From Acidovorax radicis N35 (GTDB lineage: Bacteria; Pseudomonadota; Gammaproteobacteria; Burkholderiales; Burkholderiaceae_C): a stretch of 64,000 nt of DNA. Below the pieces are notes generated by a model. The model did not search any database. It was not told where the DNA came from and worked only from the letters and a program-made list of their open reading frames with translations. Made by a program: the position numbers and the translations under genes. Below are positions 27,149 through 34,452 of this stretch, piece by piece (the stretch's first letter is position 1; every line of letters begins with the position of its first letter). Where the stretch lies: contig NZ_AFBG01000018.1 of NCBI RefSeq assembly GCF_000204195.1, forward strand, positions 186,001 to 250,000. Reading direction: 5' to 3'.

Positions 27149-28444
27149 ATGCCGAAAGCCGCCCACCGCCGCCGTTCCACCATGCTCACTGTTCTTCTCA
27201 CGGCCCTGGCCACGGGCGCACTGGTGTTGCTGGCGCTCAACTTCACGGCGGGCGAGAAAAAAGTGCAGCAACAACTGCCGCGCCTGTACAGCACCGCCCA
27301 CCCTCAGTTCGAACGCGCCCTGGGCAGCCTGCTGGGCCCGGGCATCGTGGGTGGCAACGAGGTGACCGAGTTGCTCAATGGCGACCAGATCTTTCCGCCC
27401 ATGCTGGCCGCCATCCAGGCCGCGCAAAAGAGCGTCACCTTCGAAACCTACATCTACTGGTCGGGCGACATCGGCAAGCAGTTTGCCGACGCCCTGAGCG
27501 AACGCGCCCGCGCCGGCGTGCCCGTGCACGTGCTGCTTGATTGGGTGGGCAGCGCCAAGATGGAAGAGAGCTACCTGGCCGAGATGAAAGAGGCCGGGGT
27601 ACAGATCGAAAAATTCCACAAACCGCACTGGTACAACCTGGCGCGCCTGAACAACCGCACGCACCGCAAGCTGCTGGTGGTGGATGGGCAGGTGGGCTTT
27701 ACCGGCGGGGTCGGCATTGCGCCCGAGTGGACGGGCCACGCGCAAGACCCGGAGCACTGGCGCGACTCGCACTACCTGGTGCGTGGCCCCGCCGTGGCGC
27801 AGATGCAGGCCACGTTTTTGGACAACTGGCTCAAGGTCACCGGCAAGGTGCTGCATGGCGAGGCGTATTTTCCGGCCATCGCTGCGGCGGGCACGCAAAA
27901 GGCGCAGATGTTCTCCAGCTCGCCATCGAGCGGCAGCGAGAGCATGCAGCTCATGTACCACCTGGCTATCACGGCGGCCGAGCGCAGCCTGGATTTGTCG
28001 GTAGCGTATTTCGTGCCCGATGAACTGACCCACAAACTGCTCATGGACGCCCTGGCGCGCGGCGTGCGCGTACGCCTGGTGACCCCTGGCGAACACACCG
28101 ACACCGAAACCGTAAAGGCCGCATCCCGCGCCACCTGGGGCTCGCTGCTGCAGGCGGGCGCCGAGATTTATGAATACGGGCCCACCATGTACCACTGCAA
28201 GGTCATGATCGTGGACCAGCTGCTGGTGTCGGTGGGCTCCACCAATTTTGACAACCGGTCGTTCCGCCTGAACGATGAGGCCAACCTCAATGTGTACGAT
28301 GCAATGTTTGCGCAGCGCCAGACACAGGTGTTTGAAGACGACCTCAAGCGGTCACGCCGCGTGACCTACGAGGCCTGGCGAGACCGGCCGCTGCGGGAGA
28401 AGGTGTACGAGATGTTGACGGGCTGGATGCGGTCGCAGTTGTGA
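27149..28444 (+). CDS. Cardiolipin-synthase-like phospholipase D family protein
   Basis: A 431-residue PLD-superfamily enzyme. A basic N-terminus and one hydrophobic segment (MLTVLLTALATGALVLLAL) probably anchor it. Two HKD motifs are visible: HRKLLVVDG (His172), with VGFTGG after it, and HCKVMIVDQ (His349) followed by SVGSTNFDNRSF. Spacing and surrounding motifs fit ClsB-type cardiolipin synthases, which join phosphatidylglycerol units. The ATG at 27149 is chosen; 27182 is an alternative. Confidence 0.87.
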   Translation: MPKAAHRRRSTMLTVLLTALATGALVLLALNFTAGEKKVQQQLPRLYSTAHPQFERALGSLLGPGIVGGNEVTELLNGDQIFPPMLAAIQAAQKSVTFETYIYWSGDIGKQFADALSERARAGVPVHVLLDWVGSAKMEESYLAEMKEAGVQIEKFHKPHWYNLARLNNRTHRKLLVVDGQVGFTGGVGIAPEWTGHAQDPEHWRDSHYLVRGPAVAQMQATFLDNWLKVTGKVLHGEAYFPAIAAAGTQKAQMFSSSPSSGSESMQLMYHLAITAAERSLDLSVAYFVPDELTHKLLMDALARGVRVRLVTPGEHTDTETVKAASRATWGSLLQAGAEIYEYGPTMYHCKVMIVDQLLVSVGSTNFDNRSFRLNDEANLNVYDAMFAQRQTQVFEDDLKRSRRVTYEAWRDRPLREKVYEMLTGWMRSQL

Positions 28445-28450
28445 CGATGC

Positions 28451-28515
28451 TTGAATGAAATCCGCTGCTAGCGCTTGTGGTCGAGACGCCAGGTGCGATA
28501 AAAAGTGTAGTTGTC
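28451..28515. repeat. Intergenic palindromic repeat, copy g (degenerate)
   Basis: A degraded copy: TTGAATGAAATCCGCTGCTAGCGCTTG, then a broken core and a GATAAAAAGTGTAG tail. Confidence 0.6.
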
Positions 28516-28587
28516 TAGTTGTGACGCGTGGCGGCTGATACGCCGACCGGGGTCGTTGCACCCCAGCGGGCATTTCCGCCTTGCGGA

Positions 28588-28836
28588 TCAGTGCGTCACA
28601 AACTCGTACGTCACCGCTTCGCTGTCCACCATGTCGAGGATGTCGTCCAACACGTCCTCGTCTTCGGTGCTGGCCCACAGGTCTTCAGGGTCGGCCGCAA
28701 ACAGCGGTTCGATGGCGATGTCCATGTACTTGCCATCGGGCAGCTTGATGACGGGCGTGCCTTCGGAGGTGTCCGCCAGCTCCCAGTCGTCGGGCACAGT
28801 CATTTCGAGTTGGATGGTGACGTTGAGTTTTTTCAT
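28588..28836 (-). CDS. Small acidic conserved hypothetical protein
   Basis: An 82-residue acidic protein. A beta-strand-like start (MKKLNVTIQLEMTVPDDWEL) is followed by an LPDGKYMDI turn and a strongly acidic stretch (DPEDLWASTEDEDVLDDILDMVD). AAGGA lies eight bases before the ATG. No signal peptide, cysteine pair or known motif. Cytosolic; function unknown. Confidence 0.75.
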   Translation of the reverse strand: MKKLNVTIQLEMTVPDDWELADTSEGTPVIKLPDGKYMDIAIEPLFAADPEDLWASTEDEDVLDDILDMVDSEAVTYEFVTH

Positions 28837-28872
28837 GGCGAATCCTTGTTGCTGAACTGGGCAGGGTAACCC

Positions 28873-28939
28873 AGTTTGAAAAGAAATGGGCGTGTAGCGC
28901 TTATTGGATAAGCGCAATGCGCTATAAAAAATAGAGCGT
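28873..28939. repeat. Intergenic palindromic repeat, copy h
   Basis: A copy with a TTTGAAAAGAAATGGGCG lead, a TAGCGCTTATTGGATAAGCGCA core and a GCTATAAAAAATAG tail. The rest of the 416-base gap to 29252 holds two hairpins (28950-28969, and CCCCAGG/CCTGGGG near 29109-29131, the latter with a T-run loop) and no gene. Confidence 0.78.
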
Positions 28940-29252
28940 TTCCAAGGGCGGTGCCAGAACGCATTGGCACCGGTGCTGTGCGGCCTGCATGGCACGCCGA
29001 TTGCGTTGCGTGGAGGGTGGTGGCGCTGAAGCTCGCAAGCGCCTGCAAACGGCCGTGAACGCTGGCCGTGGCCCGCCACGGCGCCATGTGCGACCACATC
29101 CGTGCATGCCCCCAGGTTTTTTGCCCTGGGGCCTGCTGTAATGTTGATTGCGATTCTGGTGGCCGGCACATGGGTCTGTGCATCTGATGCGCGATCTCAT
29201 GTGTTGGCAGTCCGTTCGCCAAGCCGTCCCTCATCCTCTGGAGAACCTCGAA

Positions 29253-30035
29253 ATGATCCCCAAGAAAACCCTCGCCGTTGCCGCAGCCGCCGTGGCGGCA
29301 TGCCTTGCCTTCAGCCAGGCCGCGCAAGCCGGCCCCCGGCTCGACAAGATCATGGAGGCCAAGGTCATCCGCGTGGGCACGCCCGGCGACTACCGCCCGT
29401 TTGCCATCAAGACCGACGCGGGCTACAGCGGCCACGACATCGACGTGATCGAGACCATGGCCAAGGAGCTGGGTGTGAAGATCGAATACGTGCCCACCAC
29501 CTGGCCCAACCTGGTGAAGGACCTGCAGGGCGACAAGTTTGACGTGGCGGTGGGCGGCATCACCCGCAACGTCAATCGCATGCGCATCTTTGACATGCTG
29601 CCCGGCTACGCTCCCTTTGGCAAAGTGGCCCTGGTGCGCGCCTCCGACAAGGCCAAATACACCAGCGTGGACGCCATGAACCAGCCCACCGTGCGCGTCA
29701 TCAAGAACCCCGGCGGCACCAACGAAACCTATGTGCTGGCCAACCTGAAAACCGCCCAGGTCAGCACGCACGACAAGAACGCCGAGATCCCCGCGCTGAT
29801 CGCCGAGGGCAAGGGCGACGTGATGATCACCGAAACCTACGAAGCCCTGCACTACGCCAAGGCCGACCCGCGCCTGCACGCCGCGTTCGTCGATGCGCCG
29901 CTGACCCCGAAGAACTACCTGGGCTTCATGCTGCCCACCGACGACGCTGACTATGTGCGGGTGATGGGCTTTGTGTGGGGCCTGGTGGACAGCCGGGGCA
30001 CCATCAAGCAAGCCGCTGACAAGTGGTTGAAGTAA
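29253..30035 (+). CDS. Periplasmic amino-acid-type substrate-binding protein
   Basis: A 260-residue protein with a Sec signal peptide (PKKTLAVAAAAVAACLAF, cleavage near AQA-GP) and a bacterial SBP_3 fold: VIRVGTPGDYRPFAI, YSGHDIDVIETMAKELGVK, KFDVAVGGITRN. GGAG lies about ten bases before the ATG. No permease or ATPase genes are adjacent, so it is an orphan binding protein or a cyclohexadienyl-dehydratase-like (PheC-type) enzyme; both belong to this fold. Ligand unknown. Confidence 0.85.
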   Translation: MIPKKTLAVAAAAVAACLAFSQAAQAGPRLDKIMEAKVIRVGTPGDYRPFAIKTDAGYSGHDIDVIETMAKELGVKIEYVPTTWPNLVKDLQGDKFDVAVGGITRNVNRMRIFDMLPGYAPFGKVALVRASDKAKYTSVDAMNQPTVRVIKNPGGTNETYVLANLKTAQVSTHDKNAEIPALIAEGKGDVMITETYEALHYAKADPRLHAAFVDAPLTPKNYLGFMLPTDDADYVRVMGFVWGLVDSRGTIKQAADKWLK

Positions 30036-30173
30036 GCGGTTGACGAGGGCGTGGCGGTGGGCGGAGGCCCGGCCAAACCACTGAAACAGAAGGCGGGCGG
30101 CGCAATGCAATACCTGTGGTGGTGCCCGCCCGCCTTGCCCTTGGGCAGCGCTCGCTGCCCGGCGTGAGACGGC

Positions 30174-30635
30174 TTATTCCCCCGGAATCTCCGGCTCCAC
30201 CAGCAGCGCCAGCAACTGCAGTGACTCCTGCCAGCCCAGGTAGCACATCTCGGTGGGTATCACCGCTGGAATGCCCGCTTGCACGATGGACACCTCGGTT
30301 CCCACGATCACCTTTTTCAGCTGGATGGTGGTGCGCATCTCGCCCGGCAGGTTGGGGTCGTCAAACCGGTCGGTGTGCACGATGCGCTCGCCCGGCACCA
30401 GTTCCACATATTCGCCGCCAAACGCGTGCGTGCCGCCGCTGCTCAGGTTGGTGAACTGCATGCGGTAAGTGCCGCCGACGCGCGCATCCAGGCTCAGCAC
30501 GCGGCCGGTAAAACCGTGCGGTGGCAACCATTTGCACATGGCGTCGGCGTCCAGAAAGGCGCGGTAGATGCGCTCGGCCGGGGCGCGCAGCACGCGGTGC
30601 AGGGTCACTGTGCCGGTGGTGGTGTGGGTGGTCAT
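30174..30635 (-). CDS. AHSA1/SRPBCC domain protein
   Basis: A 153-residue START/SRPBCC-fold protein of the AHSA1 type. Landmarks are RVLRAPAERIYRAFLDADAMCKWLPPHGFTG cut short here as RIYRAFLDAD and WLPPHGF, then GGTYRMQF, GGEYVELVPGERIVHT, and a GWQESLQLLALLVE helix at the end. AAGGAG precedes the ATG. These domains bind hydrophobic ligands or act as stress-related scaffolds. It stands alone. Ligand unknown. Confidence 0.88.
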   Translation of the reverse strand: MTTHTTTGTVTLHRVLRAPAERIYRAFLDADAMCKWLPPHGFTGRVLSLDARVGGTYRMQFTNLSSGGTHAFGGEYVELVPGERIVHTDRFDDPNLPGEMRTTIQLKKVIVGTEVSIVQAGIPAVIPTEMCYLGWQESLQLLALLVEPEIPGE

Positions 30636-30779
30636 GCTGGGTCTCCTTGGGGGAAATCAGGGGTGGATGAAAGCGTGAACCGCCAAACGATATCGCTCAT
30701 TCAACGTGTTCACACCCCTACGACGAACGGGCCTGCGCATTTTCGACAGCCTGCCGCTGGCACAGCGGATTTTTTTGTC

Positions 30780-31097
30780 TCAGGCTGAAACCGTGCGGAC
30801 CCCGAAGCTCTCGCTGCCCCGTGCCCAGGCCAGCAGCCGGTCGATGTTGGGGTGTTTGCCTGGGAACGCCTGCGCATCGGCCACGTGCTCGGCATACCAC
30901 TCCAGCCCCAGGGTGGCGGCCGCAGGCGTGATACGGCCGCCATACAACGCCGCCAGCGCGGCGTACACCACCAGCGAGCCCGTCTGGCCGGGCTTGTTCT
31001 CGATGGTGGCCAGCACCTGATCGCCCGCGCCCAGCAGGTGCAGTGCGGCGAGGTGGCTGGCGGTGGGGAGTTGCTTGAGGCGGTCTGCGAAATTCAT
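30780..31097 (-). CDS. DUF2322-like small protein
   Basis: A 105-residue protein. NFADRLKQLPTASHLAALHL starts a helix, a central strand region contains IENKPGQTGSLVVYAALA, and KHPNIDRLLAWA follows near the end. The pattern agrees with what I recall of DUF2322. I start at the ATG at 31095-31097; a GTG-rich upstream extension lacks coding character. No catalytic motif or signal peptide. Function unknown. Confidence 0.72.
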   Translation of the reverse strand: MNFADRLKQLPTASHLAALHLLGAGDQVLATIENKPGQTGSLVVYAALAALYGGRITPAAATLGLEWYAEHVADAQAFPGKHPNIDRLLAWARGSESFGVRTVSA

Positions 31098-31247
31098 GGG
31101 CAAGGACAAAGGGTGGGTGCCACGGGCGGATTCCCCGGCCCGCAGCGGATGGATGGGTCGTGTGGGCCTGCATTGTCGTGCCGCCCCGGTGCGCCGCACA
31201 AACCATGCCGTGTTCCGCGCAGCGCGCCTGCATCTTTTTGTGGAGGG

Positions 31248-31302
31248 TTGACCAATTCATAGCCATTTGGTTATTATTCGTCATCCATAGCCAATGAGTT
31301 AT
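31248..31302 (+). promoter_or_regulatory. ArsR promoter with two operator repeats
   Basis: TTGACC at 31248-31253, an 18-base spacer and TATTAT at 31272-31277. Two 16-bp sites, ATAGCCATTTGGTTAT (31259-31274) and ATAGCCAATGAGTTAT (31287-31302), lie 28 bp apart; the first is an imperfect inverted repeat. They cover the spacer and the transcription start region, so binding would repress the operon. Confidence 0.72.
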
Positions 31303-31307
31303 ATCCT

Positions 31308-31631
31308 GTGAAATCCCCTGAAGACCTGACCTTCGCGGCGTTGTCGGACCCCACGCGCCGTTCCATCTTTCAGCAGCTATCCCGGGAGGGGCAGCAGACC
31401 GTGAATGTGCTGACGGGGCGTTCCCACATTTCGCAACCTGCGGTGTCCAAGCACCTGGCCGTGCTCAAACGCGCGGGGCTGGTGGAAGACCGCCGAGCGG
31501 GGCGTGAAACCTACTACCAGGTGCGGCGCGAAGGGTTGGCGCCCCTGGTGGACTGGATGAGCGTCTATGCCGGCTTCTGGAACCAGCGCCTGGATGACCT
31601 CGAGAACCTGCTGGGACGCATGGACCAATGA
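31308..31631 (+). CDS. ArsR family repressor
   Basis: A 107-residue winged-helix repressor of the ArsR subfamily often paired with SRPBCC genes. Landmarks are FAALSDPTRRSIFQQLS, then the recognition region SHISQPAVSKHLAVLKRAGLVEDRR. It lacks the metal-binding ELCVCD motif of classical arsenic sensors. The start is a GTG at 31308. The gene overlaps a small frame by four bases (ATGA) and is followed by an SRPBCC gene, so it probably represses its own operon. Confidence 0.9.
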   Translation: MKSPEDLTFAALSDPTRRSIFQQLSREGQQTVNVLTGRSHISQPAVSKHLAVLKRAGLVEDRRAGRETYYQVRREGLAPLVDWMSVYAGFWNQRLDDLENLLGRMDQ

Positions 31632-31735
31632 CTGCGCAACTCCACGCCACCGAAAACACCATGCAGAACCGCCATCACCCTTCCAGCCCGGCGCCTGCCG
31701 TCGCGTTCACCTTGCAGGCGGTGCGCCATGGCTGA
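31628..31735 (+). CDS. Possible small linker ORF between ArsR and SRPBCC genes
   Basis: A 35-codon frame whose ATG overlaps the ArsR stop (ATGA) and whose TGA overlaps the SRPBCC gene's first codons (start 31728). The peptide is His/Ala-rich and has no known motif. The double overlap suggests it helps carry ribosomes from one gene to the next. It may instead be a decayed reading frame. Confidence 0.35.
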   Translation: MTAQLHATENTMQNRHHPSSPAPAVAFTLQAVRHG

Positions 31736-32192
31736 CGCAACCCGATCCCACGCCACCGCCCACGCTGCGCCAGGCACCCGGTCCCTGGTGTTCGAGCGGC
31801 AGATACCCCACCCGCGCGAGAAGGTCTGGCGGGCGCTCACGCAGTCCTGGCTGATGGAGGAATGGCTCATGCAGAACGACTTCGTGGCCAAGGTGGGACA
31901 CCGCTTCACGGTGCGCGCGCAGCCGCTGCCCGGCTGGTCGGGCGTGACCCATTGCGAGGTGACGCTGGTGGTGGAGCCCAGCCAGCTTGCCTACCGCTGG
32001 GGCAACGGCACCGAGTCGGCCAACGGGCTTATCACCCACATCACCTGGACCCTGCAGGAGCACGACGGCGGCACGCTGCTGCGCATGGAGCAGGCGGGCT
32101 TCCGGCCCAACGACGGCATCAGTTTCGAGCGCATGGGCGGCCTGTGGCCGCGCATTCTGGAGCGCCTGGAGCAGGTGGTGCACGGCCACTAA
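31728..32192 (+). CDS. SRPBCC/AHSA1 domain protein
   Basis: A 154-residue START-like protein, partner of the ArsR repressor. Landmarks are VFERQIPHPREKVWRALTQ, WLMEEWLMQNDF, GHRFTVRAQPLPGWSG, THITWTLQEHDGGTLLRM, and a C-terminal helix. The pairing of ArsR with an SRPBCC protein of this type is common; the ligand, possibly a small hydrophobic compound, is unknown. The first 15 residues are low-complexity and probably disordered. Confidence 0.88.
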   Translation: MADATRSHATAHAAPGTRSLVFERQIPHPREKVWRALTQSWLMEEWLMQNDFVAKVGHRFTVRAQPLPGWSGVTHCEVTLVVEPSQLAYRWGNGTESANGLITHITWTLQEHDGGTLLRMEQAGFRPNDGISFERMGGLWPRILERLEQVVHGH

Positions 32193-32237
32193 AGCCCACC
32201 CAACATCCCCATCCCCTCACCCACAGTTTCTCAACCT

Positions 32238-32876
32238 ATGAACTCAAGCATGAACATGACCACGCCCACTCCCCAAACCACCCGCACCCCAGGTGTACGC
32301 ATCGCCATCGTCTTTCACAGCGGCTACGGCCACACGGCGCGGCAGGCCCAGGCCGTGAAAGAAGGCGTGGCTCAGGTTGAGGGCACCGAGCCCCTTCTGA
32401 TGACGGTGGAGGAAGCGCCTTCACGATGGAATGACCTGGCATCTGCCGACGCCATCATCTTCGGCGCGCCCACCTATGTCGCCAGCGCCTCGGCGCAGTT
32501 CAAGGCCTTCCAGGAAGCGACGTCCAACGTGGTGATGGCCAAGGGCCTGGGCTGGAAGGACAAGATCGCCGCAGGCTTCACCAACTCTGGCTCGCGCTCG
32601 GGGGACAAGCTTTCCACCCTGATGCAGATGGCCCTGTTTGCCGCGCAGCACGGCATGCACTGGGTGAACCTGGCACTGCCCCCGGGCAACTGCTCGTCCA
32701 CTGGGTCGGAAGAAGACCTGAACCGCCTCGGCTTCTGGCTGGGCGCCGCGGCGCAGTCGAACACCGACCAGGGCGCCGATGTGGTGCCGCCGGAGGCAGA
32801 CCTGGCCACGGCGCGGCACCTGGGGGAACGCGTGGCCCACACCACGCTGCAGTTTGTGCGGGGGCGTGTGCACTGA
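32238..32876 (+). CDS. WrbA-like flavodoxin-family NAD(P)H:quinone oxidoreductase
   Basis: A 212-residue flavoprotein. After a Thr/Pro-rich N-terminus, IAIVFHSGYGHTARQAQAV forms the FMN phosphate loop (about 22-40), ADAIIFGAPTYVASASAQFKAF follows, and AAGFTNSGSRSGDKLSTL binds the flavin. These match WrbA-type proteins. WrbA enzymes reduce quinones by two electrons. The start at 32238 is the first ATG, with another at codon 5. It follows the ArsR-SRPBCC genes after 45 bases and may share their transcript. Confidence 0.85.
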   Translation: MNSSMNMTTPTPQTTRTPGVRIAIVFHSGYGHTARQAQAVKEGVAQVEGTEPLLMTVEEAPSRWNDLASADAIIFGAPTYVASASAQFKAFQEATSNVVMAKGLGWKDKIAAGFTNSGSRSGDKLSTLMQMALFAAQHGMHWVNLALPPGNCSSTGSEEDLNRLGFWLGAAAQSNTDQGADVVPPEADLATARHLGERVAHTTLQFVRGRVH

Positions 32877-32950
32877 GGCTGGCGGTGTGTAGCCTTCTGT
32901 GCTGGCCGCGGAAGGGCACTGCCGGACGCCGCCCGCGAAGCCCAGGGCCA

Positions 32951-33016
32951 ATGAATTTGAATGAAATTGGCCGCCAGCGCTTGATAGATAAGCGCTGGCA
33001 GCTATCAAAAGTAGAG
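32951..33016. repeat. Intergenic palindromic repeat, copy i
   Basis: One of the best copies: ATTTGAATGAAATTGGCCG lead, CCAGCGCTTGATAGATAAGCGCTGG core and CAGCTATCAAAAGTAGAG tail. Confidence 0.88.
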
Positions 33017-33072
33017 TGCACCCGATTCGAAGAAGAAGGAAGTTCGTCCACTGGAGCGCGAAAACATCGGGC

Positions 33073-33402
33073 TCAGGCCTGCCACACCCCAAACCCCGCC
33101 GACCGCAGGTCGATGCCAATCTCGATCTCCCGGTCCACGGCGTCCTCGTAGCTCATCGGGTTGAAGCCTTCATACAGGTCGGGCAGCAGGCGCAGGCCGT
33201 ATTGCGTCACGAACCGGTTGGCCTGAATGCCCGCCTTGTGCTTGTCAAACCGCACGTCCGGGTCCAGGCCCGTCATGCCCACGTACACGCAGGGCTTGCC
33301 CTCGATGTAGCCCGGGTTGCACCGGCGAAAGCGCGGCTCCAGCAGCACGTCTTTGGAGAGTTCGACCACGTAGACGTGGTGATGTAGCTTGCGGCGGCGC
33401 AT
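33073..33402 (-). CDS. GIY-YIG-like small protein
   Basis: A 109-residue protein. The strands VYVVELSK (10-17) and CVYVGMTG (38-45), followed by VRFDKHKAG, resemble the GIY-YIG nuclease layout (two strands, then an Arg and a His). The C-terminal half (LRLLPDLYEGFNPMSYEDAVDREIEIGIDLRSAG, read as separate helices) contains a candidate metal-binding Glu. If correct, it would be a small DNA-cutting or repair protein, but the motif is loose (VYV in place of GIY). Confidence in function is low to moderate. Confidence 0.65.
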   Translation of the reverse strand: MRRRKLHHHVYVVELSKDVLLEPRFRRCNPGYIEGKPCVYVGMTGLDPDVRFDKHKAGIQANRFVTQYGLRLLPDLYEGFNPMSYEDAVDREIEIGIDLRSAGFGVWQA

Positions 33403-33468
33403 GGGCGAGTCAGGTAGACGTTGATGGGGGAACTGCGGCGGATCGTTCTGCGCGCTGCTGTTAGCTAC

Positions 33469-34452
33469 TTATTCGTCATCGTCCGCATGCCCGTCGTCGC
33501 GCAGGCGGCGGTCGAGTTTGCCGCGCAGCGACTCGGTGTCTTGCAGAAACTGCTCCACCGGCACAGCAGGGGCCACGCGCAGGCTGGGCGGGAACAGGCT
33601 GCTCATGTACAGCGCGTCCGACAGGCGCATGCGGTTGAGCCACTGCGCACCCAGCCAGGCCGGCACGCCCAACGCCACCACGGCCACCACCGTCCAGGCC
33701 AGGCCCACACGGCGGCGCGGCAGCACGGCGGCCAAGTGGGCATACAGCCCCCCGGCCAGCACCAGAACCATCAGCAGGTAGGCCAGGTGCGCCAGCGTCT
33801 CCCAAGAGAAGGTGAAAGCGGCAAAGTGGCTCACCAGCTGCACCGCATCGGCCACCAAGTACATCGTGCAGGCAATGCGCACATGGCGCCAGAACTGCAA
33901 GTGCCCGGCAAACACCTTGTTGGCCACCGCCCACGTGCCCGACCAGACGCCCAGGAACAACAGCAGGCTTAGCAGCACGCCGGGTAGCGACTTGAGGTAC
34001 TTGGACGCGTCGCGTGCCTCCAGCCATGACGACCCCAGCGCCACAGCCATCACCAGGGCCACCAGAGCGGCCGTGGAGGCCACCGTGCGCCATGGAAACT
34101 GCGGCAGGGCCTGTTCGTCGGCAATGGGCGTGTCGGCCAGGCGCAGCGCAATGTGGGTGCGGCCCAGGTCGATCGGTGTGCCGTCCGGCCAGTCGAAGCG
34201 TTCGCCTTTGCCATGGTGCTTGCGCTGCAGGCGCGCGCCGTTGCGGGTCTCCAGCACCTCCACCTGCACTATGCGGGGGCCGTCTGCCGCGCGGTCGATG
34301 CGCAGGTGGGTGGGCGCCACAAACGGGTCGTCCAGCACCAGGTCGCAGTCGAGCCCCCGGCCCACCGTCACGGGCCAGCGCGTGATGGGTGCGCGTGCCA
34401 GCAGCGCGCCATGGCGGTCAAAGGCTTCTATCACTCCGAGGGTCGGCATCAT
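33469..34452 (-). CDS. FHA-domain membrane protein
   Basis: A 327-residue protein. The N-terminal part (about 1-110) looks like a forkhead-associated domain: VTVGRGLDCDLVLDDPFVAPTHLRI carries the Gly-Arg and downstream Thr-His of FHA cores. About five membrane helices follow (from about 125 to 265), then an acidic, basic-mixed tail ending DDDE. It starts with two tandem ATGs overlapping the stop of the upstream protease gene, so the two genes are translationally coupled. A phospho-threonine-reading membrane protein paired with a periplasmic protease is unusual. Confidence 0.78.
   Translation of the reverse strand: MMPTLGVIEAFDRHGALLARAPITRWPVTVGRGLDCDLVLDDPFVAPTHLRIDRAADGPRIVQVEVLETRNGARLQRKHHGKGERFDWPDGTPIDLGRTHIALRLADTPIADEQALPQFPWRTVASTAALVALVMAVALGSSWLEARDASKYLKSLPGVLLSLLLFLGVWSGTWAVANKVFAGHLQFWRHVRIACTMYLVADAVQLVSHFAAFTFSWETLAHLAYLLMVLVLAGGLYAHLAAVLPRRRVGLAWTVVAVVALGVPAWLGAQWLNRMRLSDALYMSSLFPPSLRVAPAVPVEQFLQDTESLRGKLDRRLRDDGHADDDE

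Noticed and set aside
27002-28195. N-terminal extension of the M23 peptidase frame
   Set aside because: The extension is antisense to the PLD gene with its two HKD motifs; the Tat-like signal marks the true start near 27001.
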